Shown piece after piece: positions 6,551 to 13,893 of a DNA stretch of 41,771 nt. Numbering within the stretch: the first letter of the stretch is position 1; each line of letters opens with the position of its first letter. The notes below the pieces were generated by a model. It saw nothing but the letters and a program-made list of their open reading frames with translations, made no database searches and was not told the DNA's origin. The stretch covers positions 1-41,771 of the IMG/VR virus record IMGVR_UViG_3300030406_003074; one strand, written 5' to 3'. The translations under genes were made by a program, and so were the position numbers. Source of the DNA: a virus.

Positions 6551-7511
6551 ATATACTGCGTTTGTAAAATCGCAGAATAATCGCACTAATGTTTATACTA
6601 CAGTCTATGACTTTGAGAAGTTTAGTGAGATGGCAAAGATTGACTCTAGTGTAATTCTAGATAGAATCTTTTTGGACTTTGATGCTCATGGAGATAAGTT
6701 GGACAATGCCTTTGAAGATTTGAAAATGGTTCTAGAATATGTCATCACAAATGACATAGAACATAATTGCTTTTTCTCCGGAAGAGGTTTTCATCTATTT
6801 TTGTTTGGAGAAGTTACTAATGATATTCGTAATATTCAAGCATACTTTAGAGTAATTAAGAATTATCTAAAACAGAATACAAACTATGAGATTACTCTTG
6901 ATGATAGAGTTGGACAATCTACAAGATTAAGAAGAGTCCCTAATACTGTAAATATGTCTAGTAGAAATGCAGACGGAATACCATACTATTGTATTCCTAT
7001 TTTCTACGAAGATTTGGTAAGAGGATTAGACCATGTTCTCAAGTTGGCAGAAAAGCCTAGACTTATACCTAAAAGAAAAACAGGTTCTAAGAAAATAGTT
7101 TGGCCTAAAGCCAAGCCACTAGATTCTGTAAAGGGAGAAGTATCTCCTGTAATCTTTGAAGGAAGACTTCCTCTACTTCCTTGTTTGCATAGTGCAATCA
7201 TGGTAGAGAATCCTAGTCATATGGCTAGGGCATATCTTGTATCTTGGTATAGAGATTTATTATCGGGATGTAGGAAAGGACTAAACAATGAGCAAAAGTC
7301 CGAGATTTTGGAAAAGGTTGTAGATGAAATTAAATGGATTGCTACAACGCATGATGAAGTGTGGCTAGATTGGGATGAAGCCGAAACTAGAAAACATGCA
7401 AGATTCACGGTATTTGGGGAATACTCCACGCCCCATTGCCAAACCAAACTGATACCCGAAGGGTATTGTATTGGTAGATGTTGGAGATACCCCGAAGAGG
7501 TGAAAGAATGA
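6465..7511 (+). CDS. Single-chain archaeo-eukaryotic primase (PriS-like catalytic plus PriL-like Cys domain)
   Basis: A 348-residue protein from ATG 6465, which has GGTGAT five bases upstream. The catalytic half shows the AEP signature: FLDFD (D71, D73), SGRGFH (105-110), and RLRRVPNTVN (154-163), equivalent to the RLiRlPgS motif of PriS. The second half matches the iron-sulfur domain of PriL: C240 in LPCLHSAIM, ARAYLVSWYRDLLSG, then C325, C335 and C339 in a PHC...GYCIGRCW pattern. In cellular archaea these are two proteins; here one short chain appears to hold both. It would make primers for the PolB encoded nearby. C269 is an extra cysteine and could alter which residues bind the cluster. 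Confidence 0.82.
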   Translation: MKFPREVWAGSHIKNAPQMKRKIVRTKSEYTAFVKSQNNRTNVYTTVYDFEKFSEMAKIDSSVILDRIFLDFDAHGDKLDNAFEDLKMVLEYVITNDIEHNCFFSGRGFHLFLFGEVTNDIRNIQAYFRVIKNYLKQNTNYEITLDDRVGQSTRLRRVPNTVNMSSRNADGIPYYCIPIFYEDLVRGLDHVLKLAEKPRLIPKRKTGSKKIVWPKAKPLDSVKGEVSPVIFEGRLPLLPCLHSAIMVENPSHMARAYLVSWYRDLLSGCRKGLNNEQKSEILEKVVDEIKWIATTHDEVWLDWDEAETRKHARFTVFGEYSTPHCQTKLIPEGYCIGRCWRYPEEVKE

Positions 7512-7639
7512 ATATAGATAGTTTAACACACGCAAGTATATGTTTAGATAACGCATTAGAAGAAGCACTGAAAGGAAATCCCGAAAAAGCAAGGGAATAC
7601 ATTCGTAAGGCAAAAGAAAGTTTGGAGTGGTTTGAATGA
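7508..7639 (+). CDS. 43-residue helical-hairpin microprotein
   Basis: ATGA overlap with the primase stop, and its own stop overlaps the next start, so it sits in an unbroken coupled chain. The sequence reads as two amphipathic helices around a GNPEKA turn (LDNALEEALKG, AREYIRKAKESLEWF), like one tetratricopeptide-type hairpin. A partner-binding role is possible; no specific function can be assigned. Confidence 0.5.
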   Translation: MNIDSLTHASICLDNALEEALKGNPEKAREYIRKAKESLEWFE

Positions 7640-7722
7640 AACAATTAACACTAGATGATTTTGGATTAATGATGGAAGGACAAACTAAGTTAAGTGATTT
7701 TTATGTTAGTGATAGACAGTAG
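7636..7722 (+). CDS. 28-residue protein with two PIP boxes
   Basis: A coupled open frame of 28 codons (ATG overlapping the upstream stop, TAG at 7720-7722). Nearly the whole product is two PCNA-interacting motifs: Q3-L-T-L6-D-D-F9-G (first aromatic only) and Q16-T-K-L19-S-D-F22-Y23 (a full canonical PIP box). The next gene, an ERCC4-type nuclease, starts inside it in another frame (20-base overlap). It may bridge two clamp subunits, load a partner, or compete host factors off PCNA. It could also be the remnant of an N-terminal clamp-binding tail of the nuclease. Translation is supported by coupling but not proven. Confidence 0.6.
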   Translation: MKQLTLDDFGLMMEGQTKLSDFYVSDRQ

Positions 7723-8398
7723 AGAAAAGAAAGGTTCTCTACTCGTAGATTTGGTAGAGCAAAAAGCCAAGTCTATGAATATCAAAACAGAAAAGAAATG
7801 GCTTGAGATTGGAGACTATGTTTTTGATGATGTTTGCTTTGAAGCAAAGTCCGTTGTAGATTTTATTGGTTCTGTAATGTCTAAGAGAATTTGGACTCAG
7901 ATTGACAATATGGATAGACACTATAACCATAACATCGTTATTATCTATGGCTCTCTTACCGAAGGCATTAATAACATAATGCAGAATAGCAAATCTAAGT
8001 TGCCTCCTCCTGCGAGGTCTGTAATGCTAAACAATAAGTTTCTAGGTGGTTTAGGAAGAATCACATTAGATACAGATTGTAAAGCATTTTGGGTTCCAAC
8101 GGAGACAGAAGCGGCTAAGATAATAACTGCAATCTGCAAAATGAAACCGATAGAAAGAGAAGTAATAAGACCGGAATTATTCAAAAGAATTACTACTGAC
8201 GATTTAAGATTAGATTTGCTATCGGGCATAAAAGGCTTATCAGTTAAGAAAGCCAAAGAACTCCTAAAGGAGTTTGGTTCCATTATGGAAATAGGGGAAC
8301 AGACGGTTGACGAACTGAAACAAATAGATGGTATCGGAACTACCATTGCCGAAAGAATATTGAAAGTTCTGAACAATGAAGATAAGGTGAAAATATGA
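7703..8398 (+). CDS. XPF/ERCC4-type structure-specific nuclease
   Basis: A 231-residue protein from ATG 7703; the GTG at 7694 belongs to the GTGATTTTT Shine-Dalgarno region. The N-terminal half is an ERCC4 nuclease domain: IDSRE (5-8), IGDY (D38), and EAKSVVD (E47, K49, D53), the ERKxxxD signature with Ala for Arg. The C-terminal part holds a pair of helix-hairpin-helix motifs (IKGLSVKKAKELLKEFG and IDGIGTTIAERIL). The architecture is that of helicase-free archaeal XPF or the nuclease half of Hef, which cut branched DNA such as flaps and forks and bind PCNA. The tiny double PIP-box gene lies immediately upstream. Confidence 0.88.
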   Translation: MLVIDSREKKGSLLVDLVEQKAKSMNIKTEKKWLEIGDYVFDDVCFEAKSVVDFIGSVMSKRIWTQIDNMDRHYNHNIVIIYGSLTEGINNIMQNSKSKLPPPARSVMLNNKFLGGLGRITLDTDCKAFWVPTETEAAKIITAICKMKPIEREVIRPELFKRITTDDLRLDLLSGIKGLSVKKAKELLKEFGSIMEIGEQTVDELKQIDGIGTTIAERILKVLNNEDKVKI

Positions 8399-9918
8399 AT
8401 GAAGATATAAATATAGATGAGTTGGCAGAACTTGTAGATATTCCCGAAGAATATCACGGTCTTGCCTTAGAGGAAAGTATGCCTAAGTTGGTAGAAGATT
8501 GGACTAATGCAGTAGTTAGTGTTTCTAAGAAAAATGACATACCTGCAACAACTTCTTTCTTCGTTATCTTAGGACAGATAACAAAAGACTTCGTGAGAAT
8601 TCCTAGAGGAGAAAATACTGAAGATAGTAGAATACATTTCTGTTGGATGCAGACTTCCGGTAGTGGAAAAAGCACACTATGGAACTTCGTACACAAGGTA
8701 AACGATGAAGTAAACGAAAAGATAAATCTCTTTGAGGGAACTAATATTATCGAAGAACCCGATGTATATATTCCAAACAGATATGACCTTTTCGATATCA
8801 TAGACTATACTGATGCCGCTTTGATTGGGTTCTATGAGAAGATAGATAATCCGGAACTTGAAGAATATAGAGCATTGAGTTATGAGGATAGAGAAGATAC
8901 TCCACAACCGGAGAAGTATATTTTTGAAAGAAGGTCGGGCGCATTAGAAGGAAATGGTTTAGCCCATTGGGATGAATTCGAATACTCCGGTATTTTCAAA
9001 CAAGGACAACACAAAGAAAATGCCGTAGTTTACATGAATACCTTCATGAATACTTTGGAAGGTGATGCTTGCGTTATTACTAAGAAATTGAAAGAAGGTC
9101 ACATAATGGAATGTCGTTGTGAAAGGTCTGTATGGGCTAGCACATATATTCCTCGCCACTTACAAAAAGTAATCACTAGCAATGGAGTATTACAAAGAAT
9201 GTTAATCTATGTAAGAGAAGTTCCCGAAGAAGAAATTGATGAAATGAATTTGGAAACAATTGCACTTTCTGGAATAAGAATCAATACAGAAAAAGATGTA
9301 TCGAAGTTTTCTAATGCTTTGTTCAGACTATACACTGATGTAAAAGCCGAGTTTATTCAGAATGGTTCTGACCCATTCTCTACAATAAAATATAGTGCAG
9401 GGTTTGCAGAAGCATTGGTAAATGAATATAAGAAGATGAGAGACTACATCAAATCTTGCCATCCGGAAATCCGCAAAGTAGTTAGGACTTTTATAACAAG
9501 AATGAATGTTCAACTTCTCAAACTTTCCGTTCTTTGTTGTATTGCTAACAGTCCTAGCGTAAAAGACCCAACTAAGAAGTTCATTGTTACTCCAACGCAT
9601 GTTAGACAGGCATATATTTTAACCCAACAATGTTATATCACATTGGTAGAGTGGCTAGAACAGAGCCTCAAGGTTCATAACTCGGTATTGACTCAAGCGA
9701 AGTCTAGTATATTCGTAGATAAATACACAGAGATGATTAACGAAGGAGAAGGAAACGATGGATTCATCAGTAAGCCTAAACTGTTTGCTAGAGTCCAAGT
9801 ATCCGGAGTTTCTAGAGCGCAGTGTTACAGAGATTGGAAACATGCAGAAAAGAAATTTACTTTGGATACTAAGGGAAGGTCAGTATTCGTTAAATTGAAA
9901 GGAGATGAAAAGAAATGA
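8395..9918 (+). CDS. P-loop replicative helicase-like ATPase
   Basis: A 507-residue protein with GGTGAAAAT before its ATG. Walker A is TSGSGKST (87-94) and a Walker B-like segment is GLAHWDEFE (188-196). A possible arginine finger is R268 in GVLQRMLIYVRE. The length, the helical N-terminal domain and the sequence after the P-loop recall DUF3987-type and D5-like helicases of viruses and plasmids, which unwind DNA next to an AEP primase. That fits the primase encoded at 6465-7511. The helical C-terminus (residues about 350-507) may be a winged-helix DNA-binding end. The precise superfamily cannot be fixed by eye. Confidence 0.75.
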   Translation: MNEDINIDELAELVDIPEEYHGLALEESMPKLVEDWTNAVVSVSKKNDIPATTSFFVILGQITKDFVRIPRGENTEDSRIHFCWMQTSGSGKSTLWNFVHKVNDEVNEKINLFEGTNIIEEPDVYIPNRYDLFDIIDYTDAALIGFYEKIDNPELEEYRALSYEDREDTPQPEKYIFERRSGALEGNGLAHWDEFEYSGIFKQGQHKENAVVYMNTFMNTLEGDACVITKKLKEGHIMECRCERSVWASTYIPRHLQKVITSNGVLQRMLIYVREVPEEEIDEMNLETIALSGIRINTEKDVSKFSNALFRLYTDVKAEFIQNGSDPFSTIKYSAGFAEALVNEYKKMRDYIKSCHPEIRKVVRTFITRMNVQLLKLSVLCCIANSPSVKDPTKKFIVTPTHVRQAYILTQQCYITLVEWLEQSLKVHNSVLTQAKSSIFVDKYTEMINEGEGNDGFISKPKLFARVQVSGVSRAQCYRDWKHAEKKFTLDTKGRSVFVKLKGDEKK

Positions 9919-10157
9919 TATGGGAAAACCATTTTTTAGTGTTTGATGTAACTAAAGGGCCAAAGGTCATAATTGAAGCATTGAATACTTATGGAGAAGA
10001 AGGTTGGGAATGTGCATCTATGATTGCAGTAGCAAATACTAACATCGTAGCCTTCTTAAAGAGAAGAACAGACATAACAGATGAACAACCAAAGGATGAA
10101 CAAGCAGACAAACTTGCTAAATTGTGGGGAAGTCCTGCTAATAACAAGAAGGAGTGA
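9915..10157 (+). CDS. Small DUF4177-like protein
   Basis: An 80-residue protein that starts within the helicase stop (ATGA). The first 50 residues (TYGEEGWECASMIAV, NTNIVAFLKRR) follow the pattern of the short DUF4177-type family: a helix, GWE, and two strands ending in basic residues. The acidic C-terminal tail is probably disordered. The function of this family is not established. Confidence 0.65.
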   Translation: MIWENHFLVFDVTKGPKVIIEALNTYGEEGWECASMIAVANTNIVAFLKRRTDITDEQPKDEQADKLAKLWGSPANNKKE

Positions 10158-10162
10158 ATACC

Positions 10163-10753
10163 ATGTCCGTGTTAGCCATTGACTTAGAAACAAAGAACAT
10201 GTCTTATGAGATTGGAGGGTTTGCCAATACTCACATGTTCCAAGTTTCTACAGTGGCAACATGGGATGGTACTAGCGGAACAGTCTACGCAGATGTTCCT
10301 CTAGATTTCGCTAAGTCCGATGTTGTGGTAAAACCACTATCGCAATTAAAGTATGATTTAGATGACCACTTTCAAAAAGGTGGAAAGTTACTAGGCCATA
10401 ATATTGCGGCATTTGATTTGCCTGTTTTGAGAGATGCTATGGATATTTACTGTGTTCGAAAATACTTGAAAGAGGAACAGTATATTGATACTAGCAAACT
10501 ATTAGTTAAGGAGCATGGAGAAAGATTTCAATTGAAAAATTTGGTAAAGTGTTCTCTGTCTGATTCTAAACTTATGGAAAGTGCAGATGCTCCTAAACTT
10601 TGGAAAGCAGGAAACCATAAAGAAGTGGTAGAGTATTGTTTGAAAGATACTCAGTTAGTCTATGACCTATGGAAATATGGTCAAGAAAATACTTTTGTTA
10701 AAGCATTCTCGATAGAGAAAGAAAAATTTGTAGAATTAGGAGTTGATTGGTAA
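10163..10753 (+). CDS. DEDD-family 3'-5' exonuclease
   Basis: A 196-residue protein from ATG 10163, preceded by GGAGTGA. It shows the DnaQ-like exonuclease motifs: Exo I D7-x-E9 (LAIDLET), Exo II GHNIAAFDLPVL with D85, and Exo III Y158-x3-D162 (EYCLKDT), making it a DEDDy type. PolB at 1086-2825 already has its own proofreading domain, so this stand-alone enzyme more likely trims primers, matures recombination ends or degrades nucleic acid. The stop overlaps the following small gene by TAATG. Confidence 0.85.
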   Translation: MSVLAIDLETKNMSYEIGGFANTHMFQVSTVATWDGTSGTVYADVPLDFAKSDVVVKPLSQLKYDLDDHFQKGGKLLGHNIAAFDLPVLRDAMDIYCVRKYLKEEQYIDTSKLLVKEHGERFQLKNLVKCSLSDSKLMESADAPKLWKAGNHKEVVEYCLKDTQLVYDLWKYGQENTFVKAFSIEKEKFVELGVDW

Positions 10754-10905
10754 TGAGTACAACAGAATGGTTGGGTCTAATCCTCTTTCTAATTATCGTG
10801 ACATTGTTGTTCTTTGCAGCATTTGGTGGTTCTAAACTACAAGATTCAACTGTAGAAGAATACCTTTCACGATTGATGAAGGAAGAGGAGAAGCGTGGGC
10901 CTTAG
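10753..10905 (+). CDS. 50-residue single-pass membrane protein
   Basis: TAATG overlap with the exonuclease stop. Residues about 6-25 (WLGLILFLIIVTLLFFAAF) form one transmembrane helix, followed by a charged tail (VEEYLSRLMKEEEKRG). The last bases overlap the next gene. No family is recognised; it could place a charged helix at the membrane face, as small viral membrane proteins do. Confidence 0.6.
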   Translation: MSTTEWLGLILFLIIVTLLFFAAFGGSKLQDSTVEEYLSRLMKEEEKRGP

Positions 10906-11038
10906 AAAAAAGTGCCGTTATTGCGGCTCGCAAACAATTGCGAGAAGATTAATGGGATTCTATCTAGGGTCTAATGATAAAACAGAATTGTGGGAATGTA
11001 GAGAGTGCTTTGGCATTTGGTCAAATAAAACAAAATAA
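10895..11038 (+). CDS. 47-residue zinc-ribbon microprotein, last gene of the early operon
   Basis: Starts at GTG 10895 with GAGGAGAAG upstream and ends at TAA 11036-11038, just before the terminator. Two CxxC knuckles, C7-R-Y-C10-G and C35-R-E-C38, are 24 residues apart with basic residues between, a typical zinc ribbon for nucleic-acid or protein binding. ATG at codon 20 would lose the first knuckle, so the GTG start is preferred. Confidence 0.6.
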   Translation: MGLRKKCRYCGSQTIARRLMGFYLGSNDKTELWECRECFGIWSNKTK

Positions 11039-11039
11039 A

Positions 11040-11074
11040 GGGGTCGCCTTCGGGCGGCCCCTAACTTTTTTTTT
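11040..11074 (+). terminator. Hairpin/T-run terminator of the early operon
   Basis: A nine-pair stem (GGGGTCGCC with GGCGGCCCC, one G-T wobble) closed by a TTCG loop with C-G closing pair, at 11040-11061, is followed by a T9 run at 11066-11074. This is a textbook intrinsic terminator facing the + strand operon. No T run follows on the opposite strand, so it is directional. Confidence 0.85.
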
Positions 11075-11185
11075 GGATTTTTAAAAATCTGGGAAAATAA
11101 GGCATTTTTTCTATCGTAAAAAATACTATTTTAATTTTGCACATTTTATACTTAATCTAATTGAGTAAAGAACTTACTTTAGAAA
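11075..11185. other. Convergent intergenic region
   Basis: No gene is seen here. It contains a 14-base perfect palindrome (GATTTTTAAAAATC, 11076-11089) and an A6 run at 11118-11123. Read on the - strand, that run is a T6 tract about 63 bases after the last late gene and could serve as an archaeal poly-T terminator for the late operon. Both are weak, composition-prone signals in AT-rich DNA. Confidence 0.4.
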
Positions 11186-11617
11186 TCATAGAGCCACTGC
11201 AATGACTATGAATGGAACGGCAATGACTACATTTGGAGAAACCCCATCACTTATGACACATACTGCTTCAAACTCTGCATCGAATCCTGCACCGGAAACC
11301 GCCGGTCTTGCGCCATTAATTGTTAAAGTATTGTAGGTTGCACCATTAGTGGTTCCTGTTGAAGCAACAGAAAATCTATTTCCTGTATCCGAATTTTCAT
11401 TGGTTTTAGTAACAGTCCAAGAGAAAGTGTAACTTCCTGTTCCGTTTGCGGGAATAACTGTTGCGTCTAATGCCCCTATCAGTGTTGTAAAAGTAGCAAT
11501 TGAACCTGTATGAGGAGCAGACATATCAGCCATATCTATTAAAGAGGGCCCGTCAATAGTAGCGGATAGATTTGTAAACGACCCTTGTTGGGCACAACCT
11601 GTTAAAATAATATACAT
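11186..11617 (-). CDS. Ig-like protein at the end of the tail operon
   Basis: About 143 residues from ATG 11617; an in-frame TTG at 11626 is the alternative. The body is rich in Thr, Ser, Ala and Gly with alternating hydrophobics (GSYTFSWTVTKT, DAEFEAVCVISDG), resembling a bacterial/viral Ig-like beta sandwich, and the end is hydrophobic. It follows the fibre gene directly and is probably a fibre tip or fibre-associated protein. The early LTGC is at residue 4-7 and is not a convincing lipobox because no signal helix precedes it. Confidence 0.65.
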   Translation of the reverse strand: MYIILTGCAQQGSFTNLSATIDGPSLIDMADMSAPHTGSIATFTTLIGALDATVIPANGTGSYTFSWTVTKTNENSDTGNRFSVASTGTTNGATYNTLTINGARPAVSGAGFDAEFEAVCVISDGVSPNVVIAVPFIVIAVAL

Positions 11618-11618
11618 A

Positions 11619-13532
11619 TCAACCAACTACCATCCAATTATTAGAACCAATAGCAATACAAGTTGCTGCTTTGAAAGTTCCTAAAGTGAAGTCTGAACCT
11701 GCACCATTGATATTATTCCCATTACGGCCAATAGTGATATTTCCACCTGTTGTATTTAGAATAGCATAATGTTCACCAGCAGTTGAAGTTGAAGGTAAAG
11801 TAATATTACCTGCACAAATGTTGTATCTTCCAGCATGTGCGGCTTCAGTTAAAGTAGTGCTTGCTGAAACTGAAACTGTTAGTAATCTTGTGTTTCTAAA
11901 TGTACCGCCTGTAAGAATATCAAGAGTGGCATCAATAGTAGAGGGAGCATGACCAATCCCTACTTTATCTGTACTTGCATCTACTCGAATCATATTTTGA
12001 TTTCCTGTGCTTTCAACTCTAAGGTCAGCATCTTGAGCGTCTTCATTAAAAATAGTCTCGGTAGCAGAAATACTAAGTCGCTTTTTCATAGTACCTGCCA
12101 TCTTAGTTCTAAGGTGCATTTTGCCACTTTCCGCTCCCGTTGTCGCTACTTGTGCTTCGCAGAAAATATCAGCATAATTTGTTCTTGTAAGAGTAGTCCA
12201 AGATTGTGAAGGTGCGCCTCCTGTTGCAGGGTCATCATCAGTAGTTACACCTCTCCAAATCAAATGCCCTAAGTCATCCCCATTAGTAGGAGTAGCACTG
12301 TTTCTATACAATGCTACATCGGGTGCGGCTGATGCACTATCATCTGTTGTTTCAAATAATGCGGCGTAGTTAGTATCAGTGGTTTTAACATGTAATTTTC
12401 CCGAAGGGCTATCAAGCCCTATACCAACTCTATTATTATCACCTTTTACAAATACTGTGTGGGTTTCTCCACTTGTTTCAACTCTAAAATCACTATCAAG
12501 AGAACCATTATTGACTACCACTTCTGTAGCATTACACTCTATTCTATTTCTTTCTGTACCGGCCATAATAGTTCTAATGAATAACTCTCCATCTTCTGAA
12601 CCTGCCGATACATCATCTGCCTTAACATAAAATTGAGCATAGGTTACATCTGCGGGAGTACCTGCATCATCCTTTCCTCTAAAGATTATATGGCCTAAAG
12701 AATCATTATCGGCGGCATCTGTTCCACTATTTCTATACAAAACTAATTCGGGGCCGGTAGCCGCCCCTGTATCTGTTGATTCAATCAAAACCATTGGATT
12801 ATTATCATCTGTACCTGTAGCAGACTGAATATGCAAATCAGCAGAAATAGTATCTCCCGTTCCAATTCCTACCTTTGATTGAGAACCGTCAATTCTCATT
12901 ACTTCAGTAGGAGTCCCACCATCATTTACCTTGAAAATAATATCTTTATCTTGGACTACATTTTCAAAAGTTACATCACCATCCGAATCTGCATCTACTG
13001 TCATTGCTTGAGTATAAACATTAGAATTAGCATAAGCAATACTCAAACTATTCGATTCTTTATTTGTGGTAAAGTATTGTATCAGTCTAGAACCGGCAGA
13101 AGTCCCACTAGAATATTCTATCATAGCAACAATAGTATCTCCTAACTTAAATTCGGGGACTCTATTTGCTGCCGTAGGTGGTCTTAGATATAGAACATTT
13201 ACAGTTTCTCCCCCTTCTCTTCCATCAGCCACTACCAGCAAATGATAGCCCTTGTCATAGGTAGTTGTCAAAGAACTATCTGCAAAGGTCTTAGTTGCGA
13301 CTTCATGATATTTGCCATTGCGTAATATCTTTCCTGCTGCAACGACTAGGTTTCCTCCGGTCTGATTAATGTCAAAATCTGTTCCTGTTTTTACAACAAC
13401 ATTACCTGCTGCCATTTGATTAAGTGCTTTGATTAATCCGGAATGTGGAAAGTCTACTGTATCTACAGGCTGAGTCATACTTGAGCCATTAGCGTTTTGT
13501 GAAATATAATGGGGGTTTGGGCTATTGGTCAT
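11619..13532 (-). CDS. Tail fibre-type protein with tandem repeats
   Basis: A 637-residue protein, ATG with GAGGTGAAC upstream. The N-terminus (DTVDFPHSGLIKALNQM) looks like a fibre attachment region. Residues about 221-368 and 369-523 are two copies of a roughly 150-residue unit. Each opens with VGIG and carries LYRNS, DxLGHxIxRG and an (M)AGT segment. A third VGIG begins at 524 before a C-terminal beta-rich domain (LTVSVSASTTLTEAAHAGRYNI is its start region). VGIG-type repeats are common in marine phage fibres. The role is probably host-surface binding. No chaperone-type endosialidase motif is seen at the C-terminus. Confidence 0.8.
   Translation of the reverse strand: MTNSPNPHYISQNANGSSMTQPVDTVDFPHSGLIKALNQMAAGNVVVKTGTDFDINQTGGNLVVAAGKILRNGKYHEVATKTFADSSLTTTYDKGYHLLVVADGREGGETVNVLYLRPPTAANRVPEFKLGDTIVAMIEYSSGTSAGSRLIQYFTTNKESNSLSIAYANSNVYTQAMTVDADSDGDVTFENVVQDKDIIFKVNDGGTPTEVMRIDGSQSKVGIGTGDTISADLHIQSATGTDDNNPMVLIESTDTGAATGPELVLYRNSGTDAADNDSLGHIIFRGKDDAGTPADVTYAQFYVKADDVSAGSEDGELFIRTIMAGTERNRIECNATEVVVNNGSLDSDFRVETSGETHTVFVKGDNNRVGIGLDSPSGKLHVKTTDTNYAALFETTDDSASAAPDVALYRNSATPTNGDDLGHLIWRGVTTDDDPATGGAPSQSWTTLTRTNYADIFCEAQVATTGAESGKMHLRTKMAGTMKKRLSISATETIFNEDAQDADLRVESTGNQNMIRVDASTDKVGIGHAPSTIDATLDILTGGTFRNTRLLTVSVSASTTLTEAAHAGRYNICAGNITLPSTSTAGEHYAILNTTGGNITIGRNGNNINGAGSDFTLGTFKAATCIAIGSNNWMVVG
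11964..12872 (-). repeat. Two tandem fibre repeats encoding about 150 residues each
   Basis: Unit 1 is about 12429-12872 and unit 2 about 11964-12428 of the fibre gene. Shared landmarks in each are VGIG, (A)LYRNS, DSLGH or DDLGH followed by I(F/W)RG, an AGTE or AGTM step, and a R(V)E(T/S) closing strand. DNA identity is low, so the duplication is old. Confidence 0.7.
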
Positions 13533-13533
13533 T

Positions 13534-13893
13534 TCAGTTCACCTCTATTGTCAAAAATAATTCTAGAGTTTCGGATGCAGTAAATGGGCCAATGCCATCA
13601 AAATTCACTCTTGCAACCATATCATTGTCTGTGGTAGGACTAGTAGAATTCTTGAAAATACCTAATTCCCTAATCACCTTTCCCGCAATATTACTTCCTG
13701 CACAAGTGACCTTTATTTCCAAAACATTTAGGTCGGACTTTTCAGAAGCAAGAGTAACAGTTGCACCACTAGGAACATCTAGAGCAGTTGCTCTAGGACT
13801 AGTGGAATTTCCACCCATACCTATCTCGGCAGTTTTAGCAAGAGTGCTTTTAATGTAAGAAACTATTTCTGTTCGCATATCATCAGTAATCAA
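13534..13893 (-). CDS. Small tail protein of unknown function
   Basis: A 119-residue protein. The frame starts at TTG 13893, overlapping the stop of the giant tail gene, with GGAGG eight bases upstream; ATG 13878 is the alternative but has only a weak signal. A helical start (MRTEIVSYIKSTLAKTAEIGMGG) is followed by a beta-rich domain (ATVTLASEKSDLNVLEIKV, RVNFDGIGPFTASETLEL). Position between tip and fibre suggests a fibre connector or collar protein. Confidence 0.65.
   Translation of the reverse strand: MITDDMRTEIVSYIKSTLAKTAEIGMGGNSTSPRATALDVPSGATVTLASEKSDLNVLEIKVTCAGSNIAGKVIRELGIFKNSTSPTTDNDMVARVNFDGIGPFTASETLELFLTIEVN

Noticed and set aside
11076-11089. 14-base palindrome as operator or origin
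   Set aside because: GATTTTTAAAAATC is simple AT-rich sequence within a terminator region and not repeated elsewhere. Chance or terminator-related structure is the better explanation.
11186-11626. Lipoprotein signal (LTGC) on the Ig-like protein
   Set aside because: The Cys is at residue 7 from the preferred start and no charged-hydrophobic signal sequence precedes it.
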